Assembly: GCA_000431075.1 (NCBI GenBank)
Contig: HF986914.1
Coordinates: forward strand, 43,701 to 74,897
Reading direction: 5' to 3'
DNA: 31,197 nucleotides
Source: Firmicutes bacterium CAG:555
GTDB taxonomy: Bacteria > Bacillota > Clostridia > Oscillospirales > Oscillospiraceae
The position numbers and the translations under genes were made by a program. Of the stretch, positions 1-7,301 are shown one piece after another. The notes beneath the pieces are model-generated. The model searched no databases. It was not told the origin of the DNA and worked only from the letters and a program-made list of their open reading frames with translations. Numbering within the stretch: position 1 is the stretch's first letter; the number at the start of each line of letters is the position of its first letter.

Positions 1-1
1 C

Positions 2-91
2 GCCTCCCCCGCCTCGGCAGCCGGCATCTGCGCCGCCGTGTTCTTCGGCATAGTCATTGCTCTGATTTTCAAACCCAAGGAAAAGAAATAA
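2..91 (+). CDS. C-terminal end of a membrane protein (5' truncated)
   Basis: An open frame enters from the left edge and stops at TAA 89-91, giving only 29 residues. They consist of a small-residue-rich hydrophobic stretch (GICAAVFFGIVIALIF) followed by a lysine-rich tail (KPKEKK), which is the pattern of a last transmembrane helix with a positively charged cytoplasmic end. A strong hairpin starts at the stop codon itself, which supports a real gene end. The family cannot be told from this fragment. The frame could also be part of a transporter; nothing in the sequence decides. Confidence 0.6.
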   Translation, partial: ASPASAAGICAAVFFGIVIALIFKPKEKK

Positions 92-124
92 CAGGCTTAT
101 CGACTGATAAGCCTGTTTATTGTT
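91..124 (+). terminator. Rho-independent terminator of the truncated membrane-protein gene
   Basis: An 11-bp perfect stem (91-101 with 106-116) has a GACT loop and is followed by TTTATTGTT. It begins on the last base of the upstream stop codon and so ends that transcript. Confidence 0.75.
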
Positions 125-332
125 ATGAACCAACATAAACATACTGCGCAATATTTCCATCTTGACTCAAGCTTTCATATGATAATTTGCGGCGGTTTGT
201 TCTCCATACATTTTGTATTTATGGCTCATTATTTGTTGTATAGCTAAAGAGCTTTCTATCTGCACTTGTTGGCAGCACAAATGGATATACCGTAGGCTCT
301 TCTTTAGCCCACCTCCTCAATCGCACAAATTA
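123..332 (-). other. Gene-free stretch 92-360 with a possible degraded coding remnant
   Basis: No intact gene is visible between the terminator at 91-124 and the anti-sigma gene ending at 361. On the minus strand one frame stays open from a TAA at 330-332 to a TAA at 123-125, broken only by a TAA at 219-221. The 36-residue and 31-residue pieces read like ordinary protein (for example WAKEEPTVYPFVLPTSADRK and SLSQDGNIAQYVYVGS). The piece may be the remnant of a gene that followed the sigma/anti-sigma pair, or chance. Confidence 0.25.
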
Positions 333-360
333 GTATTCCCTTGTGCTTTGTGCCAATTTT

Positions 361-1080
361 TCATCTAAATATTGAGCTGTCGGGTCTGCCGCCATCGTTT
401 ATCGCATGGTACTGATATGCAACGGCTTTACTTGAATCGCACAGTTCGTTGACTAAGTACACGCCTAGATAGCATTTGGCATCTTTAAAAGCAACGACTA
501 CGCGGTTTTCAGGCTCATATATATAGTACCCATCTACGCCTGATATCTTGAGAAAAAAGCGATTTCTATATAACTTGTCAAGCAGATTTTGAAGATACTG
601 CTGCGAATAGTCGCACTTGAAAAATGCAACCTCAATATCTCCAAAAAAACATTGTATCTTCTCACGGTTTTGAAGGCTATCCTCTGTCAAGCCCACCATT
701 GTTTTGTCAGTTTCATAATCGTAGTAGCATGTTCCGAACCATGGAAGCTTTTCTTCAATCAAATCATAGTATATTTGATATACTTTGTGCATCATGTCCG
801 CCTGCTCCGGAGTTGGCCCGCTGCCGTAACACCCGTCAGAGTTACCGTCCACAATGACTGTTCTTGGCTCAAATTTAATATCATTTTCTTTGACATATTG
901 TTTGAGCTGGATGTGTACGGTCGTTACACCGATGGCAAGCACCATGCAGGCGGCGGCGATGGAGGCGGTTATGCGGTACGGTGCCGGCAGGCGGTTTCTT
1001 TTCGGTTTATAGTCGACCGCAGCGGACACGAGGTCATCGTCAATGTAGCTCATTGCTGCGGAAAGCGTAGATGTATTCAA
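361..1080 (-). CDS. Putative anti-sigma factor (membrane-anchored), partner of the ECF sigma factor
   Basis: The 239-residue protein has a short cytoplasmic N-terminus carrying LSAAMSYIDDDLV, resembling the start of clostridial anti-sigma proteins. It has one transmembrane segment at about residues 36-58 (ITASIAAACMVLAIGVTTV) and an extracytoplasmic domain of about 180 residues with no recognised family. The likely start is TTG at 1080, overlapping the sigma-factor stop as TTGA, which implies translational coupling. An ATG at 1053 is the alternative, but it would cut the LSAAM motif. Its role, inferred from gene order and topology, is to hold the ECF sigma factor at the membrane until an external signal arrives. 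The last residues (GRPDSSIFR) may be out of frame: the +1 frame reads on as DPTAQYLDEKLAQSTREY, so a 3' frameshift is possible. Confidence 0.65.
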   Translation of the reverse strand: MNTSTLSAAMSYIDDDLVSAAVDYKPKRNRLPAPYRITASIAAACMVLAIGVTTVHIQLKQYVKENDIKFEPRTVIVDGNSDGCYGSGPTPEQADMMHKVYQIYYDLIEEKLPWFGTCYYDYETDKTMVGLTEDSLQNREKIQCFFGDIEVAFFKCDYSQQYLQNLLDKLYRNRFFLKISGVDGYYIYEPENRVVVAFKDAKCYLGVYLVNELCDSSKAVAYQYHAINDGGRPDSSIFR

Positions 1081-1622
1081 CAGTAAATACCCTCCTTTTC
1101 AAGAAAAGCCCTCAGGCGGTTTCGGGTGTGGTACAGCATGCTTTTGACCTTGCTTTCGGAAAACGAATAGCGCTCGGCAATGTCGGCGATGGTGTCAAAG
1201 AAATAGTACCGCCGGATAAAAACATTGCGGGCATCGGCCTTTTCCTGCCGGAGAAAGCGGCTTAGAAGCTTGCCGAGCTCCTCAAGCTCCGGCTCGGGTG
1301 CGGTATGCAATACCTCCTCAAGCTCCGACAGCGGCACTGTGATATTCCCGTTTCGCTTTTGCGCCGTGTTGTAGTCAAGCCTTTTTAGCGATAAATTGCG
1401 GACTATTTTACACAAAAACGCCGTAAAATTATTCGGTCTCGTCGGCGGAATGGTGTTCCACACGCTCAAATAGGCATCGCTGACGCACTCCTCGGCATCC
1501 TCGTCGCTCGACAGAATACTTCCCGCAAGGCTGCGGCACAGCTTGCCGTATTTTTTGTCGGTCTCGTCTATCGCCTGCTCGCTGCGGTCAAAGTACAGTT
1601 CAATGATCGTCAGGTCATCCAT
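1077..1622 (-). CDS. ECF-type RNA polymerase sigma factor (sigma-70 family)
   Basis: The 181-residue protein has the two-domain layout of extracytoplasmic-function sigma factors. Region 2 lies at about residues 25-90 (DAEECVSDAYLSVWNTIPP, then FTAFLCKIVRNLSLKRLDY). Region 4 lies at about 120-175 (FIRRYYFFDTIADIAERYS, then SKVKSMLYHTRNRLRAFLEKEG), which would contact the -35 element. It has no region 1 or 3, as expected. The ATG start is at 1622, preceded by a strong GGGGGAGGTG ribosome site. It overlaps the downstream anti-sigma gene by 4 bases. The target regulon is unknown; ECF factors usually control their own operon, and a candidate promoter is listed upstream. Confidence 0.9.
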   Translation of the reverse strand: MDDLTIIELYFDRSEQAIDETDKKYGKLCRSLAGSILSSDEDAEECVSDAYLSVWNTIPPTRPNNFTAFLCKIVRNLSLKRLDYNTAQKRNGNITVPLSELEEVLHTAPEPELEELGKLLSRFLRQEKADARNVFIRRYYFFDTIADIAERYSFSESKVKSMLYHTRNRLRAFLEKEGIYC

Positions 1623-1672
1623 GCGTTCACCTCCCCCTTCTTACAATAAAATAAAAGGCCTTTCACCTATTA

Positions 1673-1700
1673 AGTACGCTTTTGTGGCTTAATGGTCGCA
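1673..1700 (-). promoter_or_regulatory. Candidate ECF-dependent promoter of the sigma/anti-sigma operon
   Basis: On the minus strand TGCGACC (1700-1694) and CGTACT (1678-1673) are separated by 15 bases, about 50 bases upstream of the sigma-factor start. A C-rich -35 paired with a CGTA/CGTC -10 is typical of ECF promoters and would fit autoregulation. No sigma-A consensus is visible here. This is inference from pattern only. Confidence 0.35.
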
Positions 1701-1714
1701 GGGTATTTGATATT

Positions 1715-1751
1715 AAAAAAATCAGCCCATCATGCGATGAGCTGATTTTTT
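1715..1751 (-). terminator. Bidirectional intrinsic terminator between the VOR/KOR operon and the sigma operon
   Basis: The stem ATCAGC...GCTGAT is extended by the A/T runs and by an inner CATC/GATG pairing around an ATGC loop. On the minus strand it is followed by seven U residues and lies 11 bases after the gamma-subunit stop. A shorter T run on the other side could also work on the plus strand. Confidence 0.85.
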
Positions 1752-1761
1752 GAAACTAAAA

Positions 1762-2304
1762 TTACTGCTTTGCTGCAGCGGCCTTGCCGGCTTCGAGAGC
1801 CTTCATGTTGCCGGGCAGGAACTTTGCCTTGCGCTCGCCGAGCTCGATACGAATTGCTTCGCTCATGAGCTCGTCGCTGCAAACAGGAGCCTTCTGAAGC
1901 AGTGCGCCCAGGATAGCGACGTTTGCGCCCTTGGGGTTGCCGACTTCCTCAGCGATGCGGGTTGCGTCACAGTAAACGACATCGATGTCGTCACGCTCTG
2001 CCTTGCGGTCGATGAGGGAGCTGTTGATAACGAGGGTGCCGCCGGGCTTGACATGGGACTCGAACTTGTCCAGAGAAGGACGGTTCATTGCGACAACGAC
2101 ATCAGCCTTGTCGACCAGAGGAGAAGCAACGGGAACATCGCTTACGATGACGGAGCAGTTAGCGGTACCGCCACGCATCTCGGGGCCGTAGGAAGGCAGC
2201 CAGGAAACATGCTTGCCGTCGAGCATGCAAGCCATTGCAAGGAACTTACCGATCAGGAGCATGCCCTGACCGCCGAAGCCTGCGAATATAAACTCTTTTT
2301 TCAT
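1762..2304 (-). CDS. 2-oxoacid:ferredoxin oxidoreductase, gamma subunit
   Basis: The 180-residue protein matches the gamma domain of ferredoxin-dependent 2-oxoacid oxidoreductases: FAGFGGQGMLLIGKFLA near the N-terminus (residues 7-23), then PSYGPEMRGGTANCSVI at about 38-54. This subunit helps form the catalytic assembly that oxidatively decarboxylates a 2-oxoacid to an acyl-CoA while reducing ferredoxin. It starts one base after the beta-subunit stop, with AAGGAGG nine bases ahead of its ATG, and ends at a terminator. It is the last gene of the group ATPase-ferredoxin-alpha-beta-gamma. The substrate class (branched-chain 2-oxoacids or 2-oxoglutarate) cannot be fixed from this subunit. Confidence 0.9.
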   Translation of the reverse strand: MKKEFIFAGFGGQGMLLIGKFLAMACMLDGKHVSWLPSYGPEMRGGTANCSVIVSDVPVASPLVDKADVVVAMNRPSLDKFESHVKPGGTLVINSSLIDRKAERDDIDVVYCDATRIAEEVGNPKGANVAILGALLQKAPVCSDELMSEAIRIELGERKAKFLPGNMKALEAGKAAAAKQ

Positions 2305-2305
2305 A

Positions 2306-3067
2306 TTATTCGGCCTCCTTGTCTTTCTTTACGCCGAGAGGATAGTAAGGAATCATGTTCTCTTCAAGCCACTTCATTGCCTCAACAGGAGACAGACCCC
2401 AGTTGGTCGGGCAGGTGGAAAGAACCTCGATCAGGCAGAAGCCCTTGCCCTGCATCTGATAGGTGAAAGCCTTCTTTATTGCTCTCTTGGTCTTGTTGAT
2501 GTTCATGTTGTTGTTGACTGCGCAACGCTCAATGTAGTAAGAGCCGGGGATGGTTGCGAGCATCTCGGAGATACGGATAGGAGCGCCGCACCATGCTTCG
2601 TCACGACCCTTGGGAGAAGTGGTGGTCTTCTGGCCTACGAGAGTGGTAGGAGCCATCTGGCCGCCGGTCATGCCGTAAATTGCGTTGTTGACAAAGATAG
2701 TGGTGATATGCTCGCCACGGTGTGCTGCGTGAACGATCTCAGCAGTACCGATGGAAGCGAGGTCGCCGTCGCCCTGGTAGGTGAACACGAGGGTGTCCTT
2801 GCCGACAACGCGCTTTGCGCCGGTAGCGCAAGCAGGTGCACGGCCGTGAGCGGCTTCGTACATATCGCAGTTAAAGTAATCATATGCAAAGACGGAGCAG
2901 CCGACAGGTGCTACGCCGATGACCTTACCTTCTTCGATAACGCCTTCCTTGATGAGCTCATCAATGGACTCAGCTACCAGACGGTGGATAATGCCGTGGT
3001 TGCAGCCGGGGCAGTAGTGGAAAGTCTTGTCGGTAAGGAGTTTGGTTTTCTCAAATACTACGGACAT
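2306..3067 (-). CDS. 2-oxoacid:ferredoxin oxidoreductase, beta subunit (thiamine diphosphate-binding)
   Basis: The 253-residue protein carries CPGCNHGIIHRL (about residues 19-30), whose first cysteines belong to the conserved beta-subunit N-terminal motif. The thiamine diphosphate/Mg motif is GDGDLASIGTAEIVHAAHRG (about 99-118), followed by NNAIYGMTGGQMAPTT. It binds thiamine diphosphate for decarboxylation of the 2-oxoacid. The ATG at 3067 follows the alpha stop by one base, with GGAGGG inside the end of the alpha gene, so the two are translationally close-coupled. The length is normal for VOR/KOR beta subunits. No frameshift or missing motif was seen. Confidence 0.93.
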   Translation of the reverse strand: MSVVFEKTKLLTDKTFHYCPGCNHGIIHRLVAESIDELIKEGVIEEGKVIGVAPVGCSVFAYDYFNCDMYEAAHGRAPACATGAKRVVGKDTLVFTYQGDGDLASIGTAEIVHAAHRGEHITTIFVNNAIYGMTGGQMAPTTLVGQKTTTSPKGRDEAWCGAPIRISEMLATIPGSYYIERCAVNNNMNINKTKRAIKKAFTYQMQGKGFCLIEVLSTCPTNWGLSPVEAMKWLEENMIPYYPLGVKKDKEAE

Positions 3068-3068
3068 T

Positions 3069-4154
3069 TTACATACCCTCCTTCATGCTCTTGATCTTTG
3101 CGACGATCTCATCGGTGGTGGGCATCTCGCTGCCCAGGTGACCGAAGAAATCAACAGGCTTTGCGCCGTTGATTGCGAGCTTGACATCCTCGAGCATCTG
3201 GCCTTCGTTCAGCTCTACATCGAGAACTGCCTTTACGCCGTCTGCGCAAGCTGCCTTCTTGACTGCATCGTACGGGAAGGGCCATACGGTGATCGGGCGA
3301 ACCAGACCGACCTTAATGCCTTCTTCTCTGAGCTGGTCGATAGCGGACTTTGCGATACGGGCAACAGTACCGAAAGCGGTGATGACATACTCTGCGTCCT
3401 CAAGCTTGTACTCTTCCCACATCTGCTCGTTTGCTCTGACCTCTGCGTACATCTTCTGAAGCTCAGCGTTATGTACGGACAGGGACTCGGTGTCGATGTA
3501 AATGGAGTTGATAACGCCGCGCTTTGCAGGATCGTCGCCGGGCTTCCAGCCGGTGCAAGCCCAGGGCTTCTTCTCGGGGTCGATCTTGAAGTCGACGAAA
3601 TCGGGCATCTCGACAGGCTCCATCATCTGAGCGATGATACCGTCAGCGATGAACAGTACGGGGATACGGTACTTCTCAGCCTTGTCGTATGCGAACATCA
3701 TGATATCAACTGCTTCCTGAACGGAGGAGGGTGCGTAGGTCAGCAGGTGGTAGTCACCGTTGCCGCCGCCCTTGACTGCCTGGAAGTAGTCGCCCTGGGA
3801 AGCCTGAATGTTGCCTAGGCCGGGGCCACCACGCATAACATTGAGGATGACACAGGGAAGCATTGCGCCTGCGCAGTAGGAGATACCTTCCTGCTTCAGG
3901 GAGATGCCGGGGCTGGAGGAAGAAGTGATTGCACGGGCGCCGGTACCGGCTGCGCCGTAGATCATGTTGATAGCTGCGACTTCGGACTCTGCCTGCAGGA
4001 AGCAGCCGTTTACTTCGGGATCGAACATACGGGCAGACATATACTCAGGGATCTCAGTCTGCGGGGTGATCGGATAGCCGAAGAAATAACGAGCGCCGGC
4101 TCTGATGGCGGCCTCTGCGATAGCTTCGCTACCCTTCATAAGCTGTTTTGCCAT
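3069..4154 (-). CDS. vorB: 2-oxoacid:ferredoxin oxidoreductase, alpha subunit (VorB-like)
   Basis: The 361-residue protein begins with the typical KGSEAIAEAAIRAGARYFFG, then YPITPQTEIPEYM and QAESEVAAINMIYGAAGTGA, followed by SSSSPGISLKQEGISY. This is the alpha (pyrimidine-binding) domain of pyruvate:ferredoxin oxidoreductase-like enzymes. The split four-subunit form with a separate ferredoxin gene, and a length near 360, are like clostridial VorB (3-methyl-2-oxobutanoate oxidoreductase), but 2-oxoglutarate as substrate is not excluded. In the cell it would supply acyl-CoA and reduced ferredoxin, for instance in the oxidative branch of amino-acid fermentation. The ATG at 4154 has AAGGAGG ten bases upstream. 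Confidence 0.9.
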   Translation of the reverse strand: MAKQLMKGSEAIAEAAIRAGARYFFGYPITPQTEIPEYMSARMFDPEVNGCFLQAESEVAAINMIYGAAGTGARAITSSSSPGISLKQEGISYCAGAMLPCVILNVMRGGPGLGNIQASQGDYFQAVKGGGNGDYHLLTYAPSSVQEAVDIMMFAYDKAEKYRIPVLFIADGIIAQMMEPVEMPDFVDFKIDPEKKPWACTGWKPGDDPAKRGVINSIYIDTESLSVHNAELQKMYAEVRANEQMWEEYKLEDAEYVITAFGTVARIAKSAIDQLREEGIKVGLVRPITVWPFPYDAVKKAACADGVKAVLDVELNEGQMLEDVKLAINGAKPVDFFGHLGSEMPTTDEIVAKIKSMKEGM

Positions 4155-4169
4155 TTTCTATTTTCCTCC

Positions 4170-4379
4170 TTAATCCTTCTCGATGCGGATCACCACGTCG
4201 GGGCAAGTGCGTGCGCAGGATGCGCAGCCGATGCACTCCTCGGGTTTTACAACCTCTGCCGGGTGATAGCCTTTTGCGTTGATTTTTGCCTTGGAAAGTT
4301 CAATGCAGCCCTTAGGGCAGGCTCTTGCACAGAGACCACAGCCCTTGCACAGGTCTTCATTGATGGTTACCTTTACCAT
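4170..4379 (-). CDS. Ferredoxin-like subunit with two [4Fe-4S] clusters (oxidoreductase delta subunit)
   Basis: The 69-residue protein has two classic cluster motifs, CKGCGLCARACPKGC near residues 11-25 and CIGCASCARTCP near 49-60. A longer open frame reaches 4436, but the ATG at 4379 is chosen because AAAGAGG lies seven bases ahead and the product then starts MVKVTINEDLCKGC, as delta subunits do. It passes electrons from the oxidoreductase core to free ferredoxin. It lies 15 bases ahead of the alpha gene. A short GC stem with five U residues (4426-4443) separates it from the ATPase gene and might lower read-through. Confidence 0.9.
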   Translation of the reverse strand: MVKVTINEDLCKGCGLCARACPKGCIELSKAKINAKGYHPAEVVKPEECIGCASCARTCPDVVIRIEKD

Positions 4380-4454
4380 TTTGCTACCTCTTTTCTTTAT
4401 TTTGCTTTTATTTTGCCAACTATATAAAAACCGCATAAAGCGGGATCGCGCATA

Positions 4455-5195
4455 TTAGTGCTTGAAATTCTTCTGCGGGTCGACTGTATGCAGACCGTAC
4501 TTTATGTAAGAATCCCAGTCACGGTGCATGTACATGTCTATCGCAATGGGAGTGCCGATGTACTTCGGGTCGTGACCCTCGGCAAGGAACTTATCCAGCA
4601 GCGCCTTTTTGCCGGTGGTGTATGCTATGGGGATGCCGGTACGGTCGGAGACCTCCTTGAGCATCTTGTATCCGTCACGCAGCTCCTCCTCGCCTGTCTC
4701 GGTCGCAAGGTTCGTGTTATTTATCATGCCGGTGATCTTAAGCCTTGAGTGCTTAGCCATGCCGTCCTGAAGTCTTATGAGCTTCTCAACCGTGCCCGAG
4801 AGCGGTCTGCGGATATTGACGACATTCAAGACCTCAAGCTGATCATCGGTCATATCGTCAAAATCGGACTTATATCTGCCGAGCGCCGTTGCGCCGACAT
4901 CGTCGCCGCCGACATCGAAGACGACCGTGTCCCAATCAAGAACGAAAGCGGAAGCGACCTCGGCGGGAAGCGAAAGCGTCTCGATACCCGAGCAGGCGTA
5001 GTTCGGGGAAACGAGTCTTATCTCCTTCTGCTCGACAAGCTTGCCGCGCTCGGTCAGGCGGAAGTATGTGTTGACCATATCAAGGTCGATAAGCTCGGTG
5101 CGCTCACCTCTTGCCGCTGCCTGAATTGCGAAGTTCAGCGCAAGTTCACTCTTGCCGCTGCCGTAGTTTCCTATAAGGACTTTTACATTCTTCAT
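4455..5195 (-). CDS. P-loop ATPase of unknown role, first gene of the VOR/KOR group
   Basis: The 246-residue soluble protein has a Walker A motif at residues 8-16 (IGNYGSGKS), an early DLDMVNTYFR segment resembling the switch of SIMIBI/MinD-like ATPases, and a hydrophobic strand ending in aspartate (VVFDVGGDDVGA, about 91-102), suitable as Walker B. GMINNTNLATETG later may be the base-recognition region. There is no transmembrane segment or DNA-binding motif. It heads the minus-strand group that ends with the oxidoreductase gamma gene. Its place suggests a maturation, cluster-loading or regulatory role for that enzyme, but this is inference; I do not recognise a characterised homologue. Confidence 0.8.
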   Translation of the reverse strand: MKNVKVLIGNYGSGKSELALNFAIQAAARGERTELIDLDMVNTYFRLTERGKLVEQKEIRLVSPNYACSGIETLSLPAEVASAFVLDWDTVVFDVGGDDVGATALGRYKSDFDDMTDDQLEVLNVVNIRRPLSGTVEKLIRLQDGMAKHSRLKITGMINNTNLATETGEEELRDGYKMLKEVSDRTGIPIAYTTGKKALLDKFLAEGHDPKYIGTPIAIDMYMHRDWDSYIKYGLHTVDPQKNFKH

Positions 5196-5214
5196 TGGAC
5201 ATGCCCCTTCTAAT

Positions 5215-5234
5215 CCAGTATATGAATCTACTGG
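5215..5234. promoter_or_regulatory. Inverted repeat just downstream of the ATPase-VOR promoter
   Basis: CCAGTA and TACTGG are separated by eight bases. The repeat sits from about +3 to +22 relative to the predicted start of transcription (about 5237), a usual place for a repressor operator; it could equally form a short leader hairpin. Confidence 0.4.
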
Positions 5235-5243
5235 AACGAATAT

Positions 5244-5272
5244 ATTTTAACATCACGCAATTTTTCCGTCAA
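5244..5272 (-). promoter_or_regulatory. Sigma-A promoter of the ATPase-ferredoxin-VOR/KOR operon
   Basis: On the minus strand TTGACG (5272-5267), a 17-base spacer and TAAAAT (5249-5244) make a near-consensus promoter, placing the transcription start near 5237, about 42 bases ahead of the ATPase ATG. The rest of 5273-5500 is AT-rich with no gene; a weak stem TGCACT/AGTGCA lies at 5375-5392. Confidence 0.75.
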
Positions 5273-5509
5273 TAATATAAACCGCATTTTTGCAAATATT
5301 CTACCGCAAAAATCGCCAAAAATAACGCTGTTTTTTTGTTTATTTAGTCAATAGATATATTTTTCACACATTTTTGCACTGATTTAAGTGCATTTTTTGC
5401 TTTTATTGATGTTTAAGCCTCAAATGCAGACATAATTGGTAAATTAAAGCTATCTGCGCATTTTTGCCTGAAAAGGGTCAGATGTTTGCTGTACAAAGGC
5501 TTATTTGCG

Positions 5510-5518
5510 TGGTATCAT
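5510..5518 (+). promoter_or_regulatory. Extended -10 promoter of the zinc-ribbon gene
   Basis: TGG-TATCAT forms an extended -10 element (TGn plus hexamer) 33 bases ahead of the ATG at 5551. No good -35 element is visible at 17 bases, as often tolerated with an extended -10. Confidence 0.5.
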
Positions 5519-5550
5519 ATTGACAAACAAACAAAAAAGGAGTGACAAAA

Positions 5551-5769
5551 ATGCTCTGTCCGTATTGCGGAAAGGAAATGGAAGCAGGCTTCATCCAGTG
5601 CCGTGACGGCGTTACATGGACGCCGAAAAAGCAGTTTCTCCCTGCCCTGTCGTTCCTCGGTAAGGGTGCAGTTAGTCTCGAAAACGGTGCTGCGGATAAC
5701 TCGTCATCGGTGTATGCATACAACTGCAACGAGTGTAAAAAGGTGATTATTGAATACACCGGAGAGTGA
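5551..5769 (+). CDS. Small zinc-ribbon protein (resembles the DUF6487 family)
   Basis: The 72-residue protein has paired cysteines CPYC (residues 3-6) and CNEC (59-62), which together can hold one zinc ion, separated by a conserved-looking middle (RDGVTWTPKK, then SLENGAADNSS). Small proteins of this pattern are common in Firmicutes and have no known function. The start is ATG 5551 with AAAAAAGGAG seven bases upstream; a GTG at 5542 overlaps that ribosome site and is rejected. The gene stands alone with its own promoter and terminator. No neighbour suggests a role. Confidence 0.8.
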   Translation: MLCPYCGKEMEAGFIQCRDGVTWTPKKQFLPALSFLGKGAVSLENGAADNSSSVYAYNCNECKKVIIEYTGE

Positions 5770-5785
5770 ATAGTGAATAGTGAAT
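5765..5785 (+). repeat. Tandem heptamer AGTGAAT x3
   Basis: Three perfect back-to-back copies of AGTGAAT straddle the stop codon of the zinc-ribbon gene. This is a simple sequence repeat, probably from polymerase slippage. Confidence 0.85.
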
Positions 5786-5789
5786 AAGT

Positions 5790-5823
5790 AAAATCGGCAA
5801 GCACGAACGTGCTTGCCGATTTT
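5790..5823. terminator. Bidirectional terminator between the zinc-ribbon gene and tRNA-Val
   Basis: A 16-bp perfect stem (5790-5805 with 5808-5823) closed by AA has T/A runs at both ends. It can stop the plus-strand zinc-ribbon transcript and the minus-strand tRNA transcript, whose CCA end touches it. Confidence 0.85.
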
Positions 5824-5899
5824 GGTGGAGAATAGCAGACTCGAACTGCTGACCTCTCGCGTGTGAGGCGAGCGCTCTAACCAGCTGAGCTAATTCTCC
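5823..5899 (-). tRNA. tRNA-Val (anticodon CAC)
   Basis: The minus strand folds as a full cloverleaf: acceptor GGAGAAT/ATTCTCC, D-stem GCTC/GAGC with AGCTGGTTA loop, anticodon stem CTCGC/GCGAG with loop CTCACAC, T-stem AGCAG/CTGCT with TTCGAGT loop, discriminator A. The anticodon is CAC, reading GUG valine codons. The CCA end is encoded (5825-5823). The length is 74 bases plus CCA. Confidence 0.96.
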
Positions 5900-5910
5900 G
5901 TAGCTTTCTG

Positions 5911-5939
5911 ATTATAACATCACTGTTGAGTTTTTTCAA
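5911..5939 (-). promoter_or_regulatory. Sigma-A promoter of tRNA-Val
   Basis: TTGAAA (5939-5934), a 17-base spacer and a perfect TATAAT (5916-5911) on the minus strand place transcription start about five bases before the mature tRNA. Confidence 0.85.
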
Positions 5940-5954
5940 GTACAAATTTTAAGT

Positions 5955-5985
5955 AAAACGAGACAGGCAACGCCTGTCTCGTTTT
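5955..5985. terminator. Terminator of the glycolytic operon
   Basis: A 14-bp perfect stem (5955-5968 with 5972-5985), AAC loop, with T/A tracts at both ends, seven bases after the enolase stop. On the minus strand it is followed by TTTTA. Confidence 0.88.
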
Positions 5986-5992
5986 AAATGGT

Positions 5993-7282
5993 TTACTTTA
6001 TGGAGAAGAATGCGTTCTTGCCGGGGTACTGGGCTGCGTCGAAGAGCTCCTCCTCGATGCGCAGAAGCTGATTGTACTTGCAGACACGGTCGGTGCGGGA
6101 CGGTGCGCCGGTCTTTATCTGACCTGCGTTCACGCCGACGGAGATATCTGCGATGGTGGTGTCCTCGGTCTCGCCGGAGCGGTGGGAGACGACCGCAGTC
6201 CAGCCTGCACGGTGTGCCATCTGGATTGCATCAAGGGTCTCGGTCAGAGTGCCGATCTGGTTGAGCTTGATGAGAACGGAGTTTGCTGCGCCGAGCTCGA
6301 TGCCCTTCTTGATGCGCTCGGTGTTGGTTACGAACAGGTCGTCGCCGACGATCTGGATCTTGTGGCCGAGGGTCTTGGTCATGAGCTGCCAGCCCTCCCA
6401 GTCGTTCTCGCCCATGCCGTCCTCGATAGAGATGATGGGGTACTTCTCAACGAAGTCAGCCCACATATCGACCATCTGCTGACTGGTCATGACGGTGCCT
6501 CTCTTGGGCAGGTGGTAGCACTTGTCTTCTTCGTTATACCAGTCGGAAACAGCGCCGTCGATGGCTATCATGAAGTCCTCGCCGGGCTTGTAGCCGGACT
6601 TTTCGATCGCAGTGACAAGAGCCTTGAGTGCGTCCTCGTCGGAGTCGAGATTGGGTGCGTAACCGCCCTCGTCGCCCACGCCGGATGCGGGAACGACCTT
6701 CTTGAGGGTGTGGAAAACCTCTGCGCACATACGCAGTGCTTCCTTCCAGCTTGTTGCGCCGACGGGCATTATCATGAACTCCTGAATGTCGACATTTGAG
6801 CCGGTCGCATGTGCGCCGCCGTTGAGAACATTCATCATCGGGCAAGGCAGGGTCTTTGCGTTCACGCCGCCGATGTAGTTATACAGGCTCTGGCCGGTGA
6901 CCTCGGCTGCTGCACGGGCGCATGCAAGAGATACACCGAGGATGGCGTTTGCGCCGAGACGGGTCTTGTTGGGGGTGCCGTCTATCTCGATGAGCATTTT
7001 GTCGATGCCGGTCTGGTCAAGGACATTCAGCCCGACCATGGCCTCGGCTATCTCGCCGTTTACATTCTCAACTGCCTTGGTAACGCCCTTGCCGCCATAA
7101 CGGCTCTTATCGCCGTCACGCAGCTCGCATGCCTCGTACATGCCGGTGGAAGCGCCCGAGGGGACTGCCGCACGGCCGACGGTGCCGTCATCGAGTGTGA
7201 CCTCGACCTCAACGGTGGGATTGCCTCGTGAGTCAAGGATCTCTCTTGCCATCACATCGACGATTTCAAAATACTGCTTCAT
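5993..7282 (-). CDS. eno: Enolase (phosphopyruvate hydratase)
   Basis: The 429-residue enzyme interconverts 2-phosphoglycerate and phosphoenolpyruvate in lower glycolysis. Family signatures are present: ILDSRGNPTVEVEV near the N-terminus, the flexible loop SGASTGMYEACELRDGD, metal and catalytic segments around IAIDGAVSDW and SIEDGMGENDWEG, the catalytic lysine region VLIKLNQIGTLTETL, and SHRSGETEDTTIADISVG with the terminal GQIKTGAPSRTDRVCKYNQL. Two ATGs are close; 7282 is preferred because AAGGAG is eight bases ahead of it but only two ahead of 7288. It is the last gene of the trmL-pgk-tpiA-gpmI-eno run and ends at a terminator. Confidence 0.97.
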   Translation of the reverse strand: MKQYFEIVDVMAREILDSRGNPTVEVEVTLDDGTVGRAAVPSGASTGMYEACELRDGDKSRYGGKGVTKAVENVNGEIAEAMVGLNVLDQTGIDKMLIEIDGTPNKTRLGANAILGVSLACARAAAEVTGQSLYNYIGGVNAKTLPCPMMNVLNGGAHATGSNVDIQEFMIMPVGATSWKEALRMCAEVFHTLKKVVPASGVGDEGGYAPNLDSDEDALKALVTAIEKSGYKPGEDFMIAIDGAVSDWYNEEDKCYHLPKRGTVMTSQQMVDMWADFVEKYPIISIEDGMGENDWEGWQLMTKTLGHKIQIVGDDLFVTNTERIKKGIELGAANSVLIKLNQIGTLTETLDAIQMAHRAGWTAVVSHRSGETEDTTIADISVGVNAGQIKTGAPSRTDRVCKYNQLLRIEEELFDAAQYPGKNAFFSIK

Positions 7283-7301
7283 TATCATTTCTCCTTACAA
7301 G

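Noticed and set aside
5765..5785. Start of a CRISPR or larger repeat array
   Set aside because: Only three 7-base units without spacers; no cas genes and no other repeats in the window.
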